From: Whalleya microplaca
Lineage: Eukaryota > Ascomycota > Sordariomycetes > Xylariales > Xylariaceae
Direction of reading: 5' to 3'
DNA: 64,000 bases
Assembly (NCBI GenBank): GCA_022497155.1
Contig: MU385755.1
Coordinates: 310,001-374,000, forward strand
A program made the translations under genes and the position numbers. The notes under the pieces are model-generated. The model had not been told where the DNA came from and did no database searches. It saw nothing but the letters and a program-made list of their open reading frames with translations. How positions within the stretch are numbered: position 1 is the first letter of the stretch; every line of letters begins with the position of its first letter. Shown one piece after another: positions 1 through 12,817 of this stretch.

Positions 1-1649
1 AGGGATACTCAAACGCCCGTTGGGCGTGGGGTTCAAAAGTACGGATTCAGGCCTCTAAATCTGATAGCCATGTCCTACATCTGGAGCCTTTTTAACATTG
101 CACATGGCCTCTAGCCCTCCCGGTTCATTTTGGGCGAACCTTCCTACTTACGACTCTCCTCCAATGCCGGCTCGCCGAAGGAGTTTGTTATCCTTCGATG
201 AAGGCTACTGCGCTTAGATGGATGCTGCACGGACGTCTGGCCACCTGGTATATATATGTATGTATGTATTACAGAAGCAACATACCTGCTCTCCTGTACA
301 CGTTTCGGCTCCTTAGCCTTAGAAAGACGAGAAGCTCTACAAGGCAATGCGGGGGATGGAAGCAACCGGGGAGGCATGGAAAAATCTGGAGAAGGGGAAA
401 ACAAGTATGATATGGGCATAGAGCAGTAGTATAAAGGGTTGCCACTGCGCGTACTATATCTGGAGCCGAACCAATTCACGTCAGCGGTCGTTTGAATCAG
501 CCGTTGCTTTGTGAGATACACCAGCATTCGCCTATAGTCTCAGGTTCAGTGGTTTGCTTGAGGGGGCTAAAGGCCTAGGCGACGTAATAATTTTCCTCTT
601 TTTTTTAATGACCTGGACTACTACTATGCAACCATAGGATTTCGGAGGTGATTATGAATCACATCTACCACCTTCGTTAGTACGACATGCGTCTTATACA
701 CCAAACAAGAGACGGTCCCATGTGGTGTCACCCTGTATCTCCGCCGCCGCCGCCGCCACCTCATTCTACCCTCAGTGATTCAACAGACAACAGAAGCAGC
801 ATGAACTTGGTCGTTGACACGTGCCAATGAAGGATGCGATAATAGTTTGTTGAGCGAAGGCAGAGCAGTCAGGAACGCACTGCGGTGCTTTTCCACCCTG
901 GAGCCGGTGAGCCAGCCAACCTAATGACCCGACTGACTCCTCGCTCCGAAGCCACCGGTGATCGCCATGCTTCTTGTCCACCAAAGCCACCTATAGAGAC
1001 AAAAACAAGATCGTCTTTCATGAAATAATAATGAGCACGAATGGATGAGAAGATATAAAAAACGGTTTCGAAAGGAAAACACATGGGTAGGAATGGGAAG
1101 AAAGTGTGACAATAACAGAAATGAAATACAACAATTTTGGGGAATAAGTTCGGGGCTCGAGAAATGATATACCCTTTACACTCCCTGCGCTATGCACCAC
1201 CGTTCAAAGCCCACCTCCAGCATATTTCCTTCCATTTGTACAAGTCCGTCCGCCCATCAAGGTCGGAACATACAATGTATATCGGGCAACGTGAGTCAAA
1301 AGGTTCTCGGGAGAGCCACCCGCTGTCAGCCAGCCAGGCCCTTCATGTCCGTTCTCGAAGAAATTGGCCATATTTTTTGTCTTTCCATCTCCCCTCAAAC
1401 ATTCCAGTATAAATTTTTTTTTTGTCCCACACAACACCCCGCCAATAATCCTCTACTCCCCCTAATACCGGATCTTCAAAAGTGTACCCACACCCTCGAA
1501 AGTGCCATTTAAGTCCAGAGAAGTACCGCCAAGGTGTATGGCTGCCGTTAATCTACCTTTCCACTCAACATTCCAAATATGTTCCGAAATTAGTGGCAGT
1601 TGGAGCGGATACCGGGTAATCAGTACGAATATTGGAGGAAGGAGACATT
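1..1649. other. intergenic, no supported gene
   Basis: I see no convincing coding region in this stretch. Open frames of up to about 127 codons exist on both strands, but they lack recognisable domains and have skewed, low-complexity composition. There is a (CCG)n microsatellite near 740-757. The last part, up to the stop at 1,650, must include the 3' UTR of the minus-strand gene that follows. The beginning may belong to a gene cut by the window edge, but nothing identifies it. Confidence 0.5.
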
Positions 1650-3860
1650 TTAAGCAGGCGACTTGCTCGGAGGTGCACCGGCGCCGTTCTGGCGCGCATC
1701 TCCGCCACTGACAGACAGTCCACCAATACCGGAGGAGAGGAAGGCGAACGGATCGTTCTCGGACTGGGAGGAATAGAAGTTGTTCGATGGGCCCGCCGAA
1801 GCAGGACCGTTGCTCGCCGACTGGAAGGCGGCCTCGGCGGCACGGCTGTCGAATGGTCCGGCCGAGTGAGATCCAGGAGCTGGGCCGAAGTGGGTGTTCA
1901 GGGATGGGTACGGCGCCGCGCCTCCGCCGATGCCCGAGGGCAGGGCGTATGTGCTAGGCGGGCCGCCGAAATGCTGGCCGTAACCACCAGAAGCCCCAAA
2001 GGGTCCGGCGGCAGAGGCAAACGGACCAGGACCTGGCGTTCCGCCCATTGAACCGGAGCCCATGCCATAATTGGAGCCGCTGTCCATGGGTGAAGGATAG
2101 CCCGAGTCGGCTACGACGGCGGCGCCGGCACGGCTAGAACCGCATCGGAGACAACAGACATTCTTGGCGAAGTTATGGTACCCGCAGACCTCATTGCCAC
2201 ACTTCCAGTCGCCCGCTCGGAAAGGAACAACTCCACTGCCCCCCATACGACCTCCTCCGTGGCCCATGTTCCCGTGATGGCCACCGTGGTGAGGTGGAGG
2301 CATGATGGCCGGCGGCCCGTAGCCGTAGCCGTAGCCCATGTCACCTTGAGGGCCGGCACTAAGTGCAGGAAAGGAGCAGCGGAAGCAAGCCGTCCGCCTC
2401 TGGAAGTTGGAAAAGCCACAAGAAGGGCAGGTCCAGTCGCCCGGACGAGGACGGTTTTTGCTGGGAGGGAAAGGAGTCAATATCTCGGCAGCGCGGTCAA
2501 GCACCCGACTAGAGGAAGGGGAAACCTCAATGGCCTTTTCATTGAGAGCGCGACCGTTCATACAGAGACTTTCGGCAGCCTAGAAGACGAATAGAACCAT
2601 TAGTGCGTTCCATTAGAGTAAAAGAAAACACAGTATATATGGGAAAGCTGCGAGCGTCCAACCGTAGTAACCGCAAAGACACAGGATGCCTGTATGCTAG
2701 GGATCCTCTTCTCCTTTTGCCCTTGTACAGACAAACAACGAAGAAATGTACGTACCTCTTCATGAGATGAAAATACGGCAAAGCCGGTACCGGTGGGTTT
2801 GTGCTGTTCAGGGGTGCGCAAGGTCCAGAAGGCGATAGGGCGGCCGCCGAATTGGGTGAACCAGCTCTCAAGCTCCGACTGGGTCGTGTCGTGAGGCAGC
2901 CCAGACATATGTAAGACCTTACTCCTCTCGGACAGAAAAGCGCGGACGTCGGCGCGGGCATCCATGGGGCGAGTCAACACGTCGGGGTGCTCCTGGGGCG
3001 GCTGTGACTTTCGAATCAGACCTCGCAGGACCCTGGCAAGAGTGACTGCCTCCTCCATGGCGCGCCGAGGCGATGCCGGAGCCAAGGCCTGCAGGTGGAA
3101 GGGGAGGTTATGCTTGATGGGAGCGCTGGACTGGACAGGCTCGACCTCGAGCGCAGCACAGATGTTCGAGAGCATAGAGGGACCGAAGGGAAGAGACTCG
3201 GGGTGGTGTTGCTGCCAGCGCTGATATTCGGTGCGGAGATCGAAGGTTCGCGAGTGTTGGAGGTACGGGGGGAGCACGACAGCCTTGTCACGAGCCTCGC
3301 GAGGGAGCTGGACACGAAGATCCCAGGCATCTAAGGTGACGAAGACGAAGTCGAGGTTCTGCGAGGTCAGGTGCTCGGAGGCGAAGGCGTCAAAGCGGTT
3401 GACGGCGTCTCGGAAGGTGCCGGCGTTTCGAACGTGTTCCCACGTCAGGGTGGTCAGGCTAGCTGGAAGAGAGAAGGCGAGCTTTTTAATATTTATATGA
3501 TATTTATGTATATATAACTCACCAGCGGAGACGGAGGCGGAGGCAGAGGAGGAGGGGAAAGAATCGGGGCGGCGACTTACTGCATAAGGGCGTAATGGGG
3601 GTGTTGATGGGCTTCACAAGCACGCTCTCGCGGTGAATCTACCGTGACCGAGTCAAGTCAGCAGGCATGCCTCTCGGGCAAGGGTGGCGCCCCGGTGTCC
3701 ATACCTCGTCCAGCGACTTGGCGTCGAGGAGAATCCAGCCCAGCTCAATGACCTCGGCGGAATCCTTGGTGACATAGACGCCGTGCTCGTCGCAGGTGGT
3801 GGCCACATGGATCACGACATAGCGGTCGATATGGGGAGGAGGGGTCTGCTGGCTCGACAT
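1650..3860 (-). CDS. nrp1: Nrp1-type RNA-binding protein (exonuclease-like domain, RRM, two RanBP2 zinc fingers)
   Basis: Four exons give a 616-residue protein: 3860-3705, 3638-3581, 3462-2756 and 2579-1650. All introns have GT/AG ends and the phases agree. Residues 1 to about 200 resemble a DEDDh exonuclease-like fold, but the usual acidic D-x-E pair appears replaced (VVIHVATT), so catalysis is doubtful. An RRM spans about 252-330, with RNP2-like VLHMSGL and RNP1-like GTGFAVF. Two RanBP2-type zinc fingers follow, with Cys 358/361/372/375 and 434/439/450/453. The C-terminal third is Gly/Ser/Pro/Asn-rich and disordered-looking. This matches the fungal Nrp1/'asparagine-rich protein' family, putative RNA-binding proteins linked to stress granules in yeast. 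The start at 3860 (MSSQQTPP) is preferred over an in-frame ATG 8 codons upstream because the family homology begins there; the upstream ATG cannot be excluded. Intron 2 contains an unused GTGAGT. Confidence 0.88.
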
Positions 3861-4110
3861 GTTGTGGTATATTGAGTAATGCAATGCGTATGATACAGAA
3901 AATTATGGCAGCGGGAGAGGGCTATGTTGACAGGACTATGTGACAGGAGTCGTTCGAGCGTAGCGGGATTGGGAATTGAGAACCCGGAAAAATAATACGG
4001 TTGAGAAAATCGAGGGTCATAAATGTGGGATCGAGAAGGGCCGGGTGAGGCCGGGTGTCAGGTCAGGTTCAGTTCAGGTTCAGGTCAGGTTCAGGTCAGG
4101 GGTGGTGATA

Positions 4111-4140
4111 GTGGTGGTGGTGGTGGTGGTGGTGGTGGTG
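4111..4140. repeat. (GTG)n microsatellite
   Basis: About ten consecutive GTG triplets, preceded by CAGGT/TCAGGT repeats from about 4060. It lies upstream of nrp1 and is outside any supported gene. Confidence 0.95.
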
Positions 4141-4675
4141 CCGAACTGTTGCTTTTGCAAAGCGAGCGGCAGGAGCTCGAGTTTTGGGCCTTTCGATGCG
4201 GAGGAGGAATTAATAAGAAGGGGGAACGGGGATATGGGGGTTGGAGGAGGAGGAGGAGGAGGAGGAACGGGATGGGAGATGAGAGATGGGAGATGGGAGA
4301 TGGGAGGGGGGGGAAAGAAAAAGGGAAGATGAAGAACCCCAACAGTGGCAGAAGAGGTTGACGGTGCTGTGTGAAGATATAGCAGCCCTCGCAATGCCGG
4401 GAAGAGTCGAGGGAGGGATGTGGGAAAGAGGGAAAAAAAATAAAAAGTTGTTGTGCTTGTGTGAGTGAGAGAGAGTGAGAGAGAGTGAGAGGAAGACGGG
4501 ATGGAAAAGTATTGCTAACCCAATGAGAGGTTGTTGGTTTCGGACAGTGCCCAGTGCATGGCAGATCAATTCAATTCAATCAGTCAGTCCAGCCGTCAAA
4601 TCCAGCCAGCCATCAAATCCATCATCCATCATCCATCAATTACTGTCAATGGGGATCAATGGGCTGCCCACCCGA

Positions 4676-4715
4676 TGCCCCCCAGTGCCCCCCAGTGCCC
4701 CCCAGTGCCCCAATG
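4676..4715. repeat. 10-bp tandem repeat
   Basis: Roughly four tandem copies of a CCCCCCAGTG unit. It is intergenic and C-rich on the plus strand. Confidence 0.9.
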
Positions 4716-5360
4716 CCCCTGAGCGCTGGCAGCTATTAGCGCTGAGAAAACCTCTCTAACGGTGAACTAGCTACCTACAGCTGTCGGAGTCTCAGCGGTT
4801 CAACCGTCTTCACCTACCCTCTCCTACCTGTGTAAGGAATATACATGTAAACTGTATAGCTACCTATGTAGCTGTCTATACACGTAACCTAGCCGTCTAC
4901 TTACCTGTGTATGTGACTGACAACTTTTTTGTTACACTATTATTAGCTATACATGTATGTTGTGGTCCAGCTAATACTACCGCTTTTCATGTCTAACTGA
5001 TAGGTACATGTGGTGTTTTAGTATTTAGCTGCCTACCTAAGCAGTTAGGTAACTAACGGGTTCGTTGTACATATGGTATGTATGTACATACTGCGTAGAC
5101 TAAAGGTTGTCAGTGTCAGCCAGCACTGTGGCTTAAAACAACATACCGAATTTTGCTGCAGCCCTTTAGATGCACAACTACCTAGGTATGTCCATATGCA
5201 GTACACTTGGTACATGATTGTATGTACATACATACATCCATACATAACACATATCACACAGGCAGACAGGTAGGTACCTAAGTGTGTACTAAGTACGGAA
5301 TACGCACATACCCAACCCTGCCAACCAAACAGGCAGGACAGGTTAGGTGGCTTGCACAGC

Positions 5361-5361
<1 letters not shown>

Positions 5362-5396
<35 letters not shown>
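5362..5396. repeat. (TGC)n microsatellite
   Basis: About eleven to twelve uninterrupted TGC triplets, roughly 315 bp upstream of the Pmp3-type gene. Open frames across it translate to poly-Ala or poly-Cys and are not credible genes. Confidence 0.95.
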
Positions 5397-5397
<1 letters not shown>

Positions 5398-5711
5398 ACC
5401 ACCATGGATAGGCTTATACTTACGTCATACCAACCCCCTAACCTACATAGCTGTACTGCGTACGTATATATGCTTGGTATCATTTATATATACATACATA
5501 CATACATATATACCAGACCTACCTTACATGTGTATTAGAACTCGTGTATGTGGGATTTATTACTTATTCACCTGCCCACCTGCCCACTTACCTGCCTTGT
5601 CCTAACTTCAGATACGCAACACCTCATCTGCCCGTCTTGTGGCTCTGCAATATAGAAACACACGCCAACATCGAGCAAGATCATCATCACAAAGCTGAAC
5701 TGTTGATCAAC

Positions 5712-6266
5712 ATGGGTGCTGCCTCGGCCGTTCTGCTGGTTCTCATCACTATCCTTGGTAAGTGCCATTCGACATGCAGTGGGTGATAGAATATCTCGCA
5801 ACTAATGCCGTTGCCCAATCCAGTCCCCCCGATTGGCGTGTGGGCTGTGGCCGGGTGCGGTGCTGATCTGTTTGTCAACATCTGCCTCACGATCCTTGGG
5901 TAGGCCCCGGAGCAGATGCAGGCGTCTATGTCGGCGATCTAACCGATGGCAGATACATCCCGGGCCATGTACACGCATTCTACCTAGAGTATATATACTA
6001 CGACCGCCGAGAACAGGCTAGGGAGGGCCGTTACGCTGCACAGCGGGCTCCGGGTGTCTACAGCGACCGGGTACAGACCGGAGGACACGGGGTGAGTTCC
6101 CATTCTATCTCCTATATTCAGAAGCAACTGGGGGGAAATACAAAAGAAAAAGGAGAAGAAGAGAAGAGAAGAGAAGAGAGGGAGAAAAACAGAAACAAAG
6201 ACAGAGAAAGAGAGCCTAACTTCAGAGATTATATAGTACGGCACGGTAGTGCAGCCAACTCATTAA
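5712..6266 (+). CDS. Pmp3/UPF0057 family small membrane protein
   Basis: Four exons (5712-5757, 5824-5899, 5953-6091, 6237-6266) encode about 96 residues. The protein has the two transmembrane helices of the Pmp3 (stress-response RCI peptide) family: an N-terminal helix leading into VPPIGVW, then AGCGADLFVNICLTILGYIPGHVHAFY. A polar cytosolic tail follows (YYDRREQARE...VYSDRVQTGGHG). In yeast the family acts at the plasma membrane and affects membrane potential and salt tolerance. Introns of 66, 53 and 145 bp have GT/AG ends, and a CTAAC branch motif lies about 20 bp before the last two acceptors. The last exon ends the protein with YGTVVQPTH. If intron 3 were retained, the frame would read through a Glu/Lys-rich stretch to about 6355, which looks like intron sequence. 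The first three exons are secure; exon 4 is likely. Confidence 0.85.
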
Positions 6267-6890
6267 GGAGCCAAATCGACATTGGATTTCATGACTGGGA
6301 ATTGGGAACTGCAGGTAACGCAACGCAACCTAGGTACCTACGCGTAACTATATAGGTACCTAGGTATGGTTGGCCTGTACATACTATAGTGGCAGAGTGT
6401 GTAGTGTGTTAACTGGTTGGTTAGTTACCTTAGAGGTGGCATTTAGGTACGGAGAGCGGGGTATTCAACCTACTACCTTAGCAGCTTAAACATCTTAAAG
6501 CAGCTGAGCAGGCTGAGCACAGGTAGCCTACCTAGCAGGCCTAGGTATCTCCAGTAGGTACATAGGTAGCTTAGGTAGTAGCTTAAGTACCCTTACCAGG
6601 CCAAGTTCCTCAGGTTAGGTCTTCTATGAAACAATTGAGGTGACTGGGTGATTGGATTTGAACGGCTCCACGACTCCGTGCAGCTTGCATTTGCTTTGTT
6701 CCCCCCCCTCCCTCTTCCTATCTGCCTATAGATTACCTATCTACTAGAAAAGGTAGCAGATCACCATGCCACTACCAACCCCGAAACCTCTTGATCAACT
6801 TCCCCCTCCCCCTCCCCTTCTATATACGAGAAGACAACAACTGAATTATTATTATTATTATTTTCTTTTCTAATTGCCCACACCACCTAG

Positions 6891-7048
6891 CTTCCAGCTT
6901 TCTGCTTCCTGCTTTCCTGCTTCCTGCTTCCACCTGCTTCCTGCTTCCACCTGCTTCCTGCTCGCAGCCTGCAGCCCGCAGCCAAGCAAGCAAAGACGCA
7001 AGTAACTATCGAAGCAAGTATCGAAGCAAGTATTGAAGCAAGTAAGCA
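6891..7048. repeat. minisatellite-like repeats (CTTCCTGCTTC and GAAGCAAGTAT)
   Basis: A run of imperfect CTTCCTGCTTCCACCTG units is followed by GAAGCAAGTATC-like units on the same strand. It is intergenic, with strong pyrimidine/purine asymmetry in the first half. Confidence 0.8.
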
Positions 7049-7118
7049 GCAATTGCATGCTTCATTTCATACCTATACTTGCTCTATACTTCCACCATCA
7101 TCTTTCCGCCCAACTAAC

Positions 7119-7213
7119 CTGCCTGCCCGCCTGCCCGCCTACCTGCCCGCCTACCTGCCCGCCTACCTGCCCGCCTACCTGCCTACATACCTGCCTACAT
7201 ACCTGCCTACCTC
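7119..7213. repeat. 12-bp minisatellite (GCCTACCTGCCC)
   Basis: About eight imperfect tandem copies of a 12-bp unit, grading into CTGCCTACATAC copies. It ends about 80 bp upstream of the start codon at 7295. Open frames across it give Pro/Ala/Thr/Cys repeats and are not treated as genes. Confidence 0.9.
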
Positions 7214-7294
7214 GTACATACACGCGCATGCTCTACTACTCACACACGCATATATTATTATATATTATATTATATCATATCTGTATGATAGAAC

Positions 7295-8782
7295 ATGACG
7301 TCGCCCCTATCAGACACGCCACCTCCCCAGACTCACCAATCCCATCCACCGTCTCGTAGTCGCCCTGCTGCTACCAATCCACGCCGCCATTCTCTGCCCT
7401 TCCTCTTCCCTACCCTCTTCCGCCCAAACGCTTCCTCTTCTAGCTCCCTCGTTGCCAGCACCGCCGAGGGCAGGCCAATTCCTCTCGACGACTCGAGCGC
7501 CGCCCACCGCACCACTGCCCTGCGCCAGCTGAACCGCTCCCAGCCCTCCTCGCGTCATCGCTACTCCAAGAGCAGCGGCTCGCCCACCACCACGAGCACC
7601 ACCACCGGCACCTACTCTCAGCCTGTCCTGGTACGAACCTATCCCGGCCCGCCGCCATCATCTGCCAGAAGCCGTCCCGCCAGTCGCCGCAAATCTTTAT
7701 CCGCCGCCTCGTCCACCCCCGACGGCACTTCCGCCTGGCACCCTGTTCGGAATGGCATGGTCATAAGTATGGCCCGCTACAAGGGGAAGAGGGCTTCCCA
7801 CGCCGCCGGCCATGCCAAGCTACCCCCTCTCGAGGCCTTCAGCTTCAAGAGCATCATGGCCGACATGCAGCACGATATCGGGCCTGAGCTCGATCGCATA
7901 GCAGAAATCTGCGCTCGCTCGAGGTACTCTCTGAGCAACCAATACGAAGTCCATATGGCCCCCCATGGCTCCGGAGCCGGCTTCTTGGGTTCGCCGTCTT
8001 CATCATCAAAACATCACGTCACCGGCGGACCCACCCTCCAGGCCATATCAAGCGACGATGAGCACGCGGGTGTGCGACGCAAGGAGCGAAGGAGTGTCAC
8101 CCGTCGGAGAAGCGTTGCCTACGGGACCCTCGAGACCATTATGAGCTCGAGTCGGTCTTCGGACGAGGACAAGGGCAAGAAGAAATCAGCTGCCGAGATA
8201 GCCGACGAGGTCCGGGGCCGCGTAGCAAGGGGTTCCGCCGACGAGAACGCAAGTGCGGACAGCACCGAGGCGCAGGCAAGTAGCGAGCCACCCGAGGACA
8301 AACAGAACTTTGTTCGACCCAAGTCAACTCTGTTCGTGACAGCCGTGATTGATACTTCCCGGAATCTACAAGGCAATATGCCCTTACCCAGGGCTACGGG
8401 GTCAACCCTACTCAGTGAGCCCGCCAAACCACAGACTTCGCCGAATCATCTTCAGATAAGGACGTTGAAAGAAGATTCGGCCGTCAAGTATCGCGCACGT
8501 GAATCTCAGCCGCAGCCATCTCGAGCAGTCGCATGGGAATCCGTGGCCGCAGCGGCCATCGCCGCACCGGAGGAGCCAAGGGGCCAGTCCGGTCTGCTGT
8601 CGGGTTTGAGCTCCTGGATGCCTTGGAGGGGTGTTGCCATCCATGAAGCACCTTCCCCGGATCAGAAGGGGGCCAAGGGCAACAGTAATTCTTCCTATGC
8701 CGAAGGCAGCTTAAGGGAGCTGCTGAAGTCGGCGGAGCCCTTAGCTGATCAGAAAGGGAAGAGTGTAGGTCAGGCAATATAA
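7295..8782 (+). CDS. unrecognised Ser/Arg-rich protein, 495 aa
   Basis: A single uninterrupted exon with GC-rich third positions, typical of a genuine gene here. I do not recognise the family. The N-terminal ~140 residues are rich in Ser, Pro, Thr and Arg and look disordered. The most conserved-looking part is about residues 148-230: WHPVRNGMVISMARYKGKR, then a predicted helix AFSFKSIMADMQHDIGPELDRIAEICARSRYSLSNQY. Basic and acidic patches follow (RRKERRSVTRRRS; DEDKGKKKS), then a Ser-rich tail with one aromatic/hydrophobic patch (LLSGLSSWMPWRG). There are no transmembrane segments and no signal peptide. The folded helix between disordered flanks suggests a regulatory or scaffold protein, but that is a guess. 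The start is the first ATG in this frame after a TATA-rich stretch. Confidence 0.72.
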   Translation: MTSPLSDTPPPQTHQSHPPSRSRPAATNPRRHSLPFLFPTLFRPNASSSSSLVASTAEGRPIPLDDSSAAHRTTALRQLNRSQPSSRHRYSKSSGSPTTTSTTTGTYSQPVLVRTYPGPPPSSARSRPASRRKSLSAASSTPDGTSAWHPVRNGMVISMARYKGKRASHAAGHAKLPPLEAFSFKSIMADMQHDIGPELDRIAEICARSRYSLSNQYEVHMAPHGSGAGFLGSPSSSSKHHVTGGPTLQAISSDDEHAGVRRKERRSVTRRRSVAYGTLETIMSSSRSSDEDKGKKKSAAEIADEVRGRVARGSADENASADSTEAQASSEPPEDKQNFVRPKSTLFVTAVIDTSRNLQGNMPLPRATGSTLLSEPAKPQTSPNHLQIRTLKEDSAVKYRARESQPQPSRAVAWESVAAAAIAAPEEPRGQSGLLSGLSSWMPWRGVAIHEAPSPDQKGAKGNSNSSYAEGSLRELLKSAEPLADQKGKSVGQAI

Positions 8783-9266
8783 GATCCTTCTTAGGACACA
8801 ACATTGGATGATACGTCATGGGCATTAACTACATAACATGTATACTTGCAAGCATTCTTATGCTCCGCTTCTATATATCCCTTACATTTAATGCTTGGAG
8901 GAGTTTTAATTTTATAGCGGAAAAAAAGGTATGGGTTAGTGGTTTATTATAATTATAATTATAAAGAAAATATTATATTATATAATATTACCTAAAAGGA
9001 TAAAGTTTCTAATTGTGAATTAAGCAGTGGTCTGTGCATAGTCCCTTGTAAATTTTTCTCCAGTCCGAAATACCTCTATACTTCTTCCCTGCAAACCTAG
9101 GGTACCTAGTAGTAAAAATTTCTAGCTAACCTCCTCTTACCTACAACATTTGCCCTTTACGATCTGTTCCGTGGCAAAACGTCTCACCGCGAGGATTGGT
9201 GCGTGCAAAATTTTGTTCCGACCATAGAATACAACAACTCGCATCCTGAGCAGGCACATCGGCAAA
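8783..9266. other. intergenic; small AT-rich patch
   Basis: This separates two plus-strand genes. It contains an (ATTATA)n low-complexity patch at about 8948-8993 and presumably the terminator of the upstream gene and promoter of the CTP synthase. I see no gene. Confidence 0.6.
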
Positions 9267-11519
<2,253 letters not shown>

Positions 11520-11818
11520 TGATATATAAATATTAAAAAATGAATTAACTATGGATTATTAAATTTATAATACCGCTTTATTTATAATAAAATAAAATAA
11601 TATATTTAATATAAAGTATTATATTATAAGCTTTATAAAATATTATAAAGTTAATATAAAAAATTTAAAATAAATTAATATATTATAAAAACATAAAGAT
11701 TTAACATTTAAGTTATAATTAAGTTATATTTTAAATTTTAAAATTTTTAAACTTTTTTTTAATTTAAATTAACTTTTTAAAAGCTTTATATCACTTTAAA
11801 AAGCTAAGGCTTATATAA
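11520..11818. other. start of AT-rich block, no gene
   Basis: Directly after the CTP synthase stop, base composition collapses to mostly A/T. This stretch is too degraded for me to assign to an element. It probably contains the CTP synthase 3' UTR and terminator plus RIP-degraded repeat sequence. Confidence 0.6.
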
Positions 11819-12000
11819 TAAAATATATTATAATAAAAATATCGGCAATTTAAAAAGCCGAAATTATAACGCTAATTTTAAAAGCTATAATATAAATGTT
11901 TATAAGTTAAATTAAAACGTTTTTTTAATTTTTTTAATTAAAAAATAAATATTTATTTAATATTATTAATTTATAACTCGATATAATAGCTTTTTATATA
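11819..12000 (+). repeat. G1a 5' LTR (strongly degraded)
   Basis: It follows the G1b LTR pattern: an ATATCGGC..AAGCCGA core, then the TTTTTT-AATTTTTT-TTAATTAAAAAATAAA..TTTATTTA tract, then TAATAGC-TTTTTATATA. The ends are estimated within about 10 bp. Confidence 0.6.
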
Positions 12001-12606
12001 TATTTTAACTTATTAATTTCCTAATTATATTTAAATAATTTTTTTTTAAAAAATAACTAATTAACTTATTAATAAAATATATAAAAATATCAAACTTTAT
12101 AATTAATTAAATTAATAAATATTTCGAGAATATTTATTTTATATTATATATAATATTAAATAAAAATATATAAAAATAATAATTAAATAATAAGCTTTTA
12201 AATAAAAAATATATAAATAATGAAAAATTAAATATATAATAATATTAATAATTTAATTATAATATTACGGAATAAAATATAAAACACTTTTATATAAAAA
12301 TTATAAAAAGTATAAGCGCTTTAAATACCTTAAGTATTTTAAGCACTTTAAAAATCATAAACTTAAACGGGAATAAGTCTTTAAATAAAAACTCTTTAAA
12401 TATTAATATTAGTTTTTATAGTCCCGGTATTTAAACGTAAGTTATTATTATAGCCGAAAAACTTCGGGAGTAAATAATTAATTAAATTTTTATGTTTTTA
12501 TATTAATTTTAAATAATTATTAATAAAGGTAAAAAGTACCGTTTAAAATAACGGGGCGAAATTTATATCTATTAAAAAAAGATTAATTAAAAACTTAAAA
12601 AATAAT

Positions 12607-12817
12607 TATAAAAGATAATAATAATTAAGCACGGGTAATATATTAACTTGTAAGGTATAAATATATGTGCATTAATTTTTAACCCTTTTATATATAAAAG
12701 GGGCGAAGCCTTTTTTATATAAATAAAAAATAAAGGAAAACTTCCGGTCTTTTCCCGATACCTTTTTAATAAAGCTTATAAGTTAATAAAGCTTATAATA
12801 TAAGCCTTGCGTTTATA
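12607..12817 (-). repeat. solo LTR of the 211-bp G3 family
   Basis: It matches both LTRs of element G3 and the other solo LTR at 27136-27347, in reverse orientation, including the palindromic TATATATAAA(A)GGGGCGAAGCC section and the AAGCTTATAA..AAGCTTATAATATAAGCC end. It interrupts G1a between sequences that are contiguous in G1b (near 52,080-52,110). Flanking 5-mers are ATAAT and TTAAT, an imperfect TSD. Confidence 0.8.

Larger units (their letters stand above)
3861..5711. other. intergenic with microsatellites, divergent promoter region
   Basis: This gap lies between the minus-strand nrp1 start and the plus-strand Pmp3-type gene, so it should carry both promoters. It holds CAGGT-type repeats (about 4060-4100), a (GTG)n tract (4111-4140), GGA repeats (4244-4265), GA-rich repeats (4460-4495), CCATCA repeats (about 4600-4640), a 10-bp tandem (4676-4715) and a (TGC)n tract (5362-5396). 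From about 4770 to 5560 it is full of short TAGGTA/TACCTA and TACATA motifs, often palindromic. No gene is supported. Confidence 0.6.
6267..7294. other. intergenic with palindromic TAGGTA motifs and minisatellites
   Basis: From about 6310 to 6620 the sequence is dense in ACCTAGGTA/TAGGTACC-type short palindromes. C-rich tracts follow at about 6700-6830 and an (ATT)n tract near 6845-6862. Two minisatellite-like blocks come next. The final ~90 bp before the next start is TATA-rich. No gene is supported. Confidence 0.6.

Noticed and set aside
144..527. 127-codon minus-strand frame near the window start
   Set aside because: No domain, low-complexity composition and no supporting splice or homology pattern; likely chance.
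481..580. Possible tRNA suggested by GGTTCAGTGG
   Set aside because: No A box or cloverleaf pairing could be arranged around it.
4080..4394. Pro/Thr/Ser-rich frames on the minus strand
   Set aside because: These are translations of GTG and GGA microsatellites upstream of nrp1.
5282..5605. Frame containing poly-Ala/poly-Cys
   Set aside because: It is the translation of the TGC microsatellite and TACATA repeats; no gene features.
6092..6355. Open frame MSSHSISYIQKQ..., as a separate gene
   Set aside because: It begins at the GTG of a splice donor and is in frame with Pmp3 exon 3. The Glu/Lys-rich part looks like retained intron, and a CTAAC branch site and TATAG acceptor follow.
7033..7359. 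Cys/Pro/Thr repeat protein upstream of the 495-aa gene
   Set aside because: It is a reading of the 12-bp minisatellite, shifted relative to the real start.
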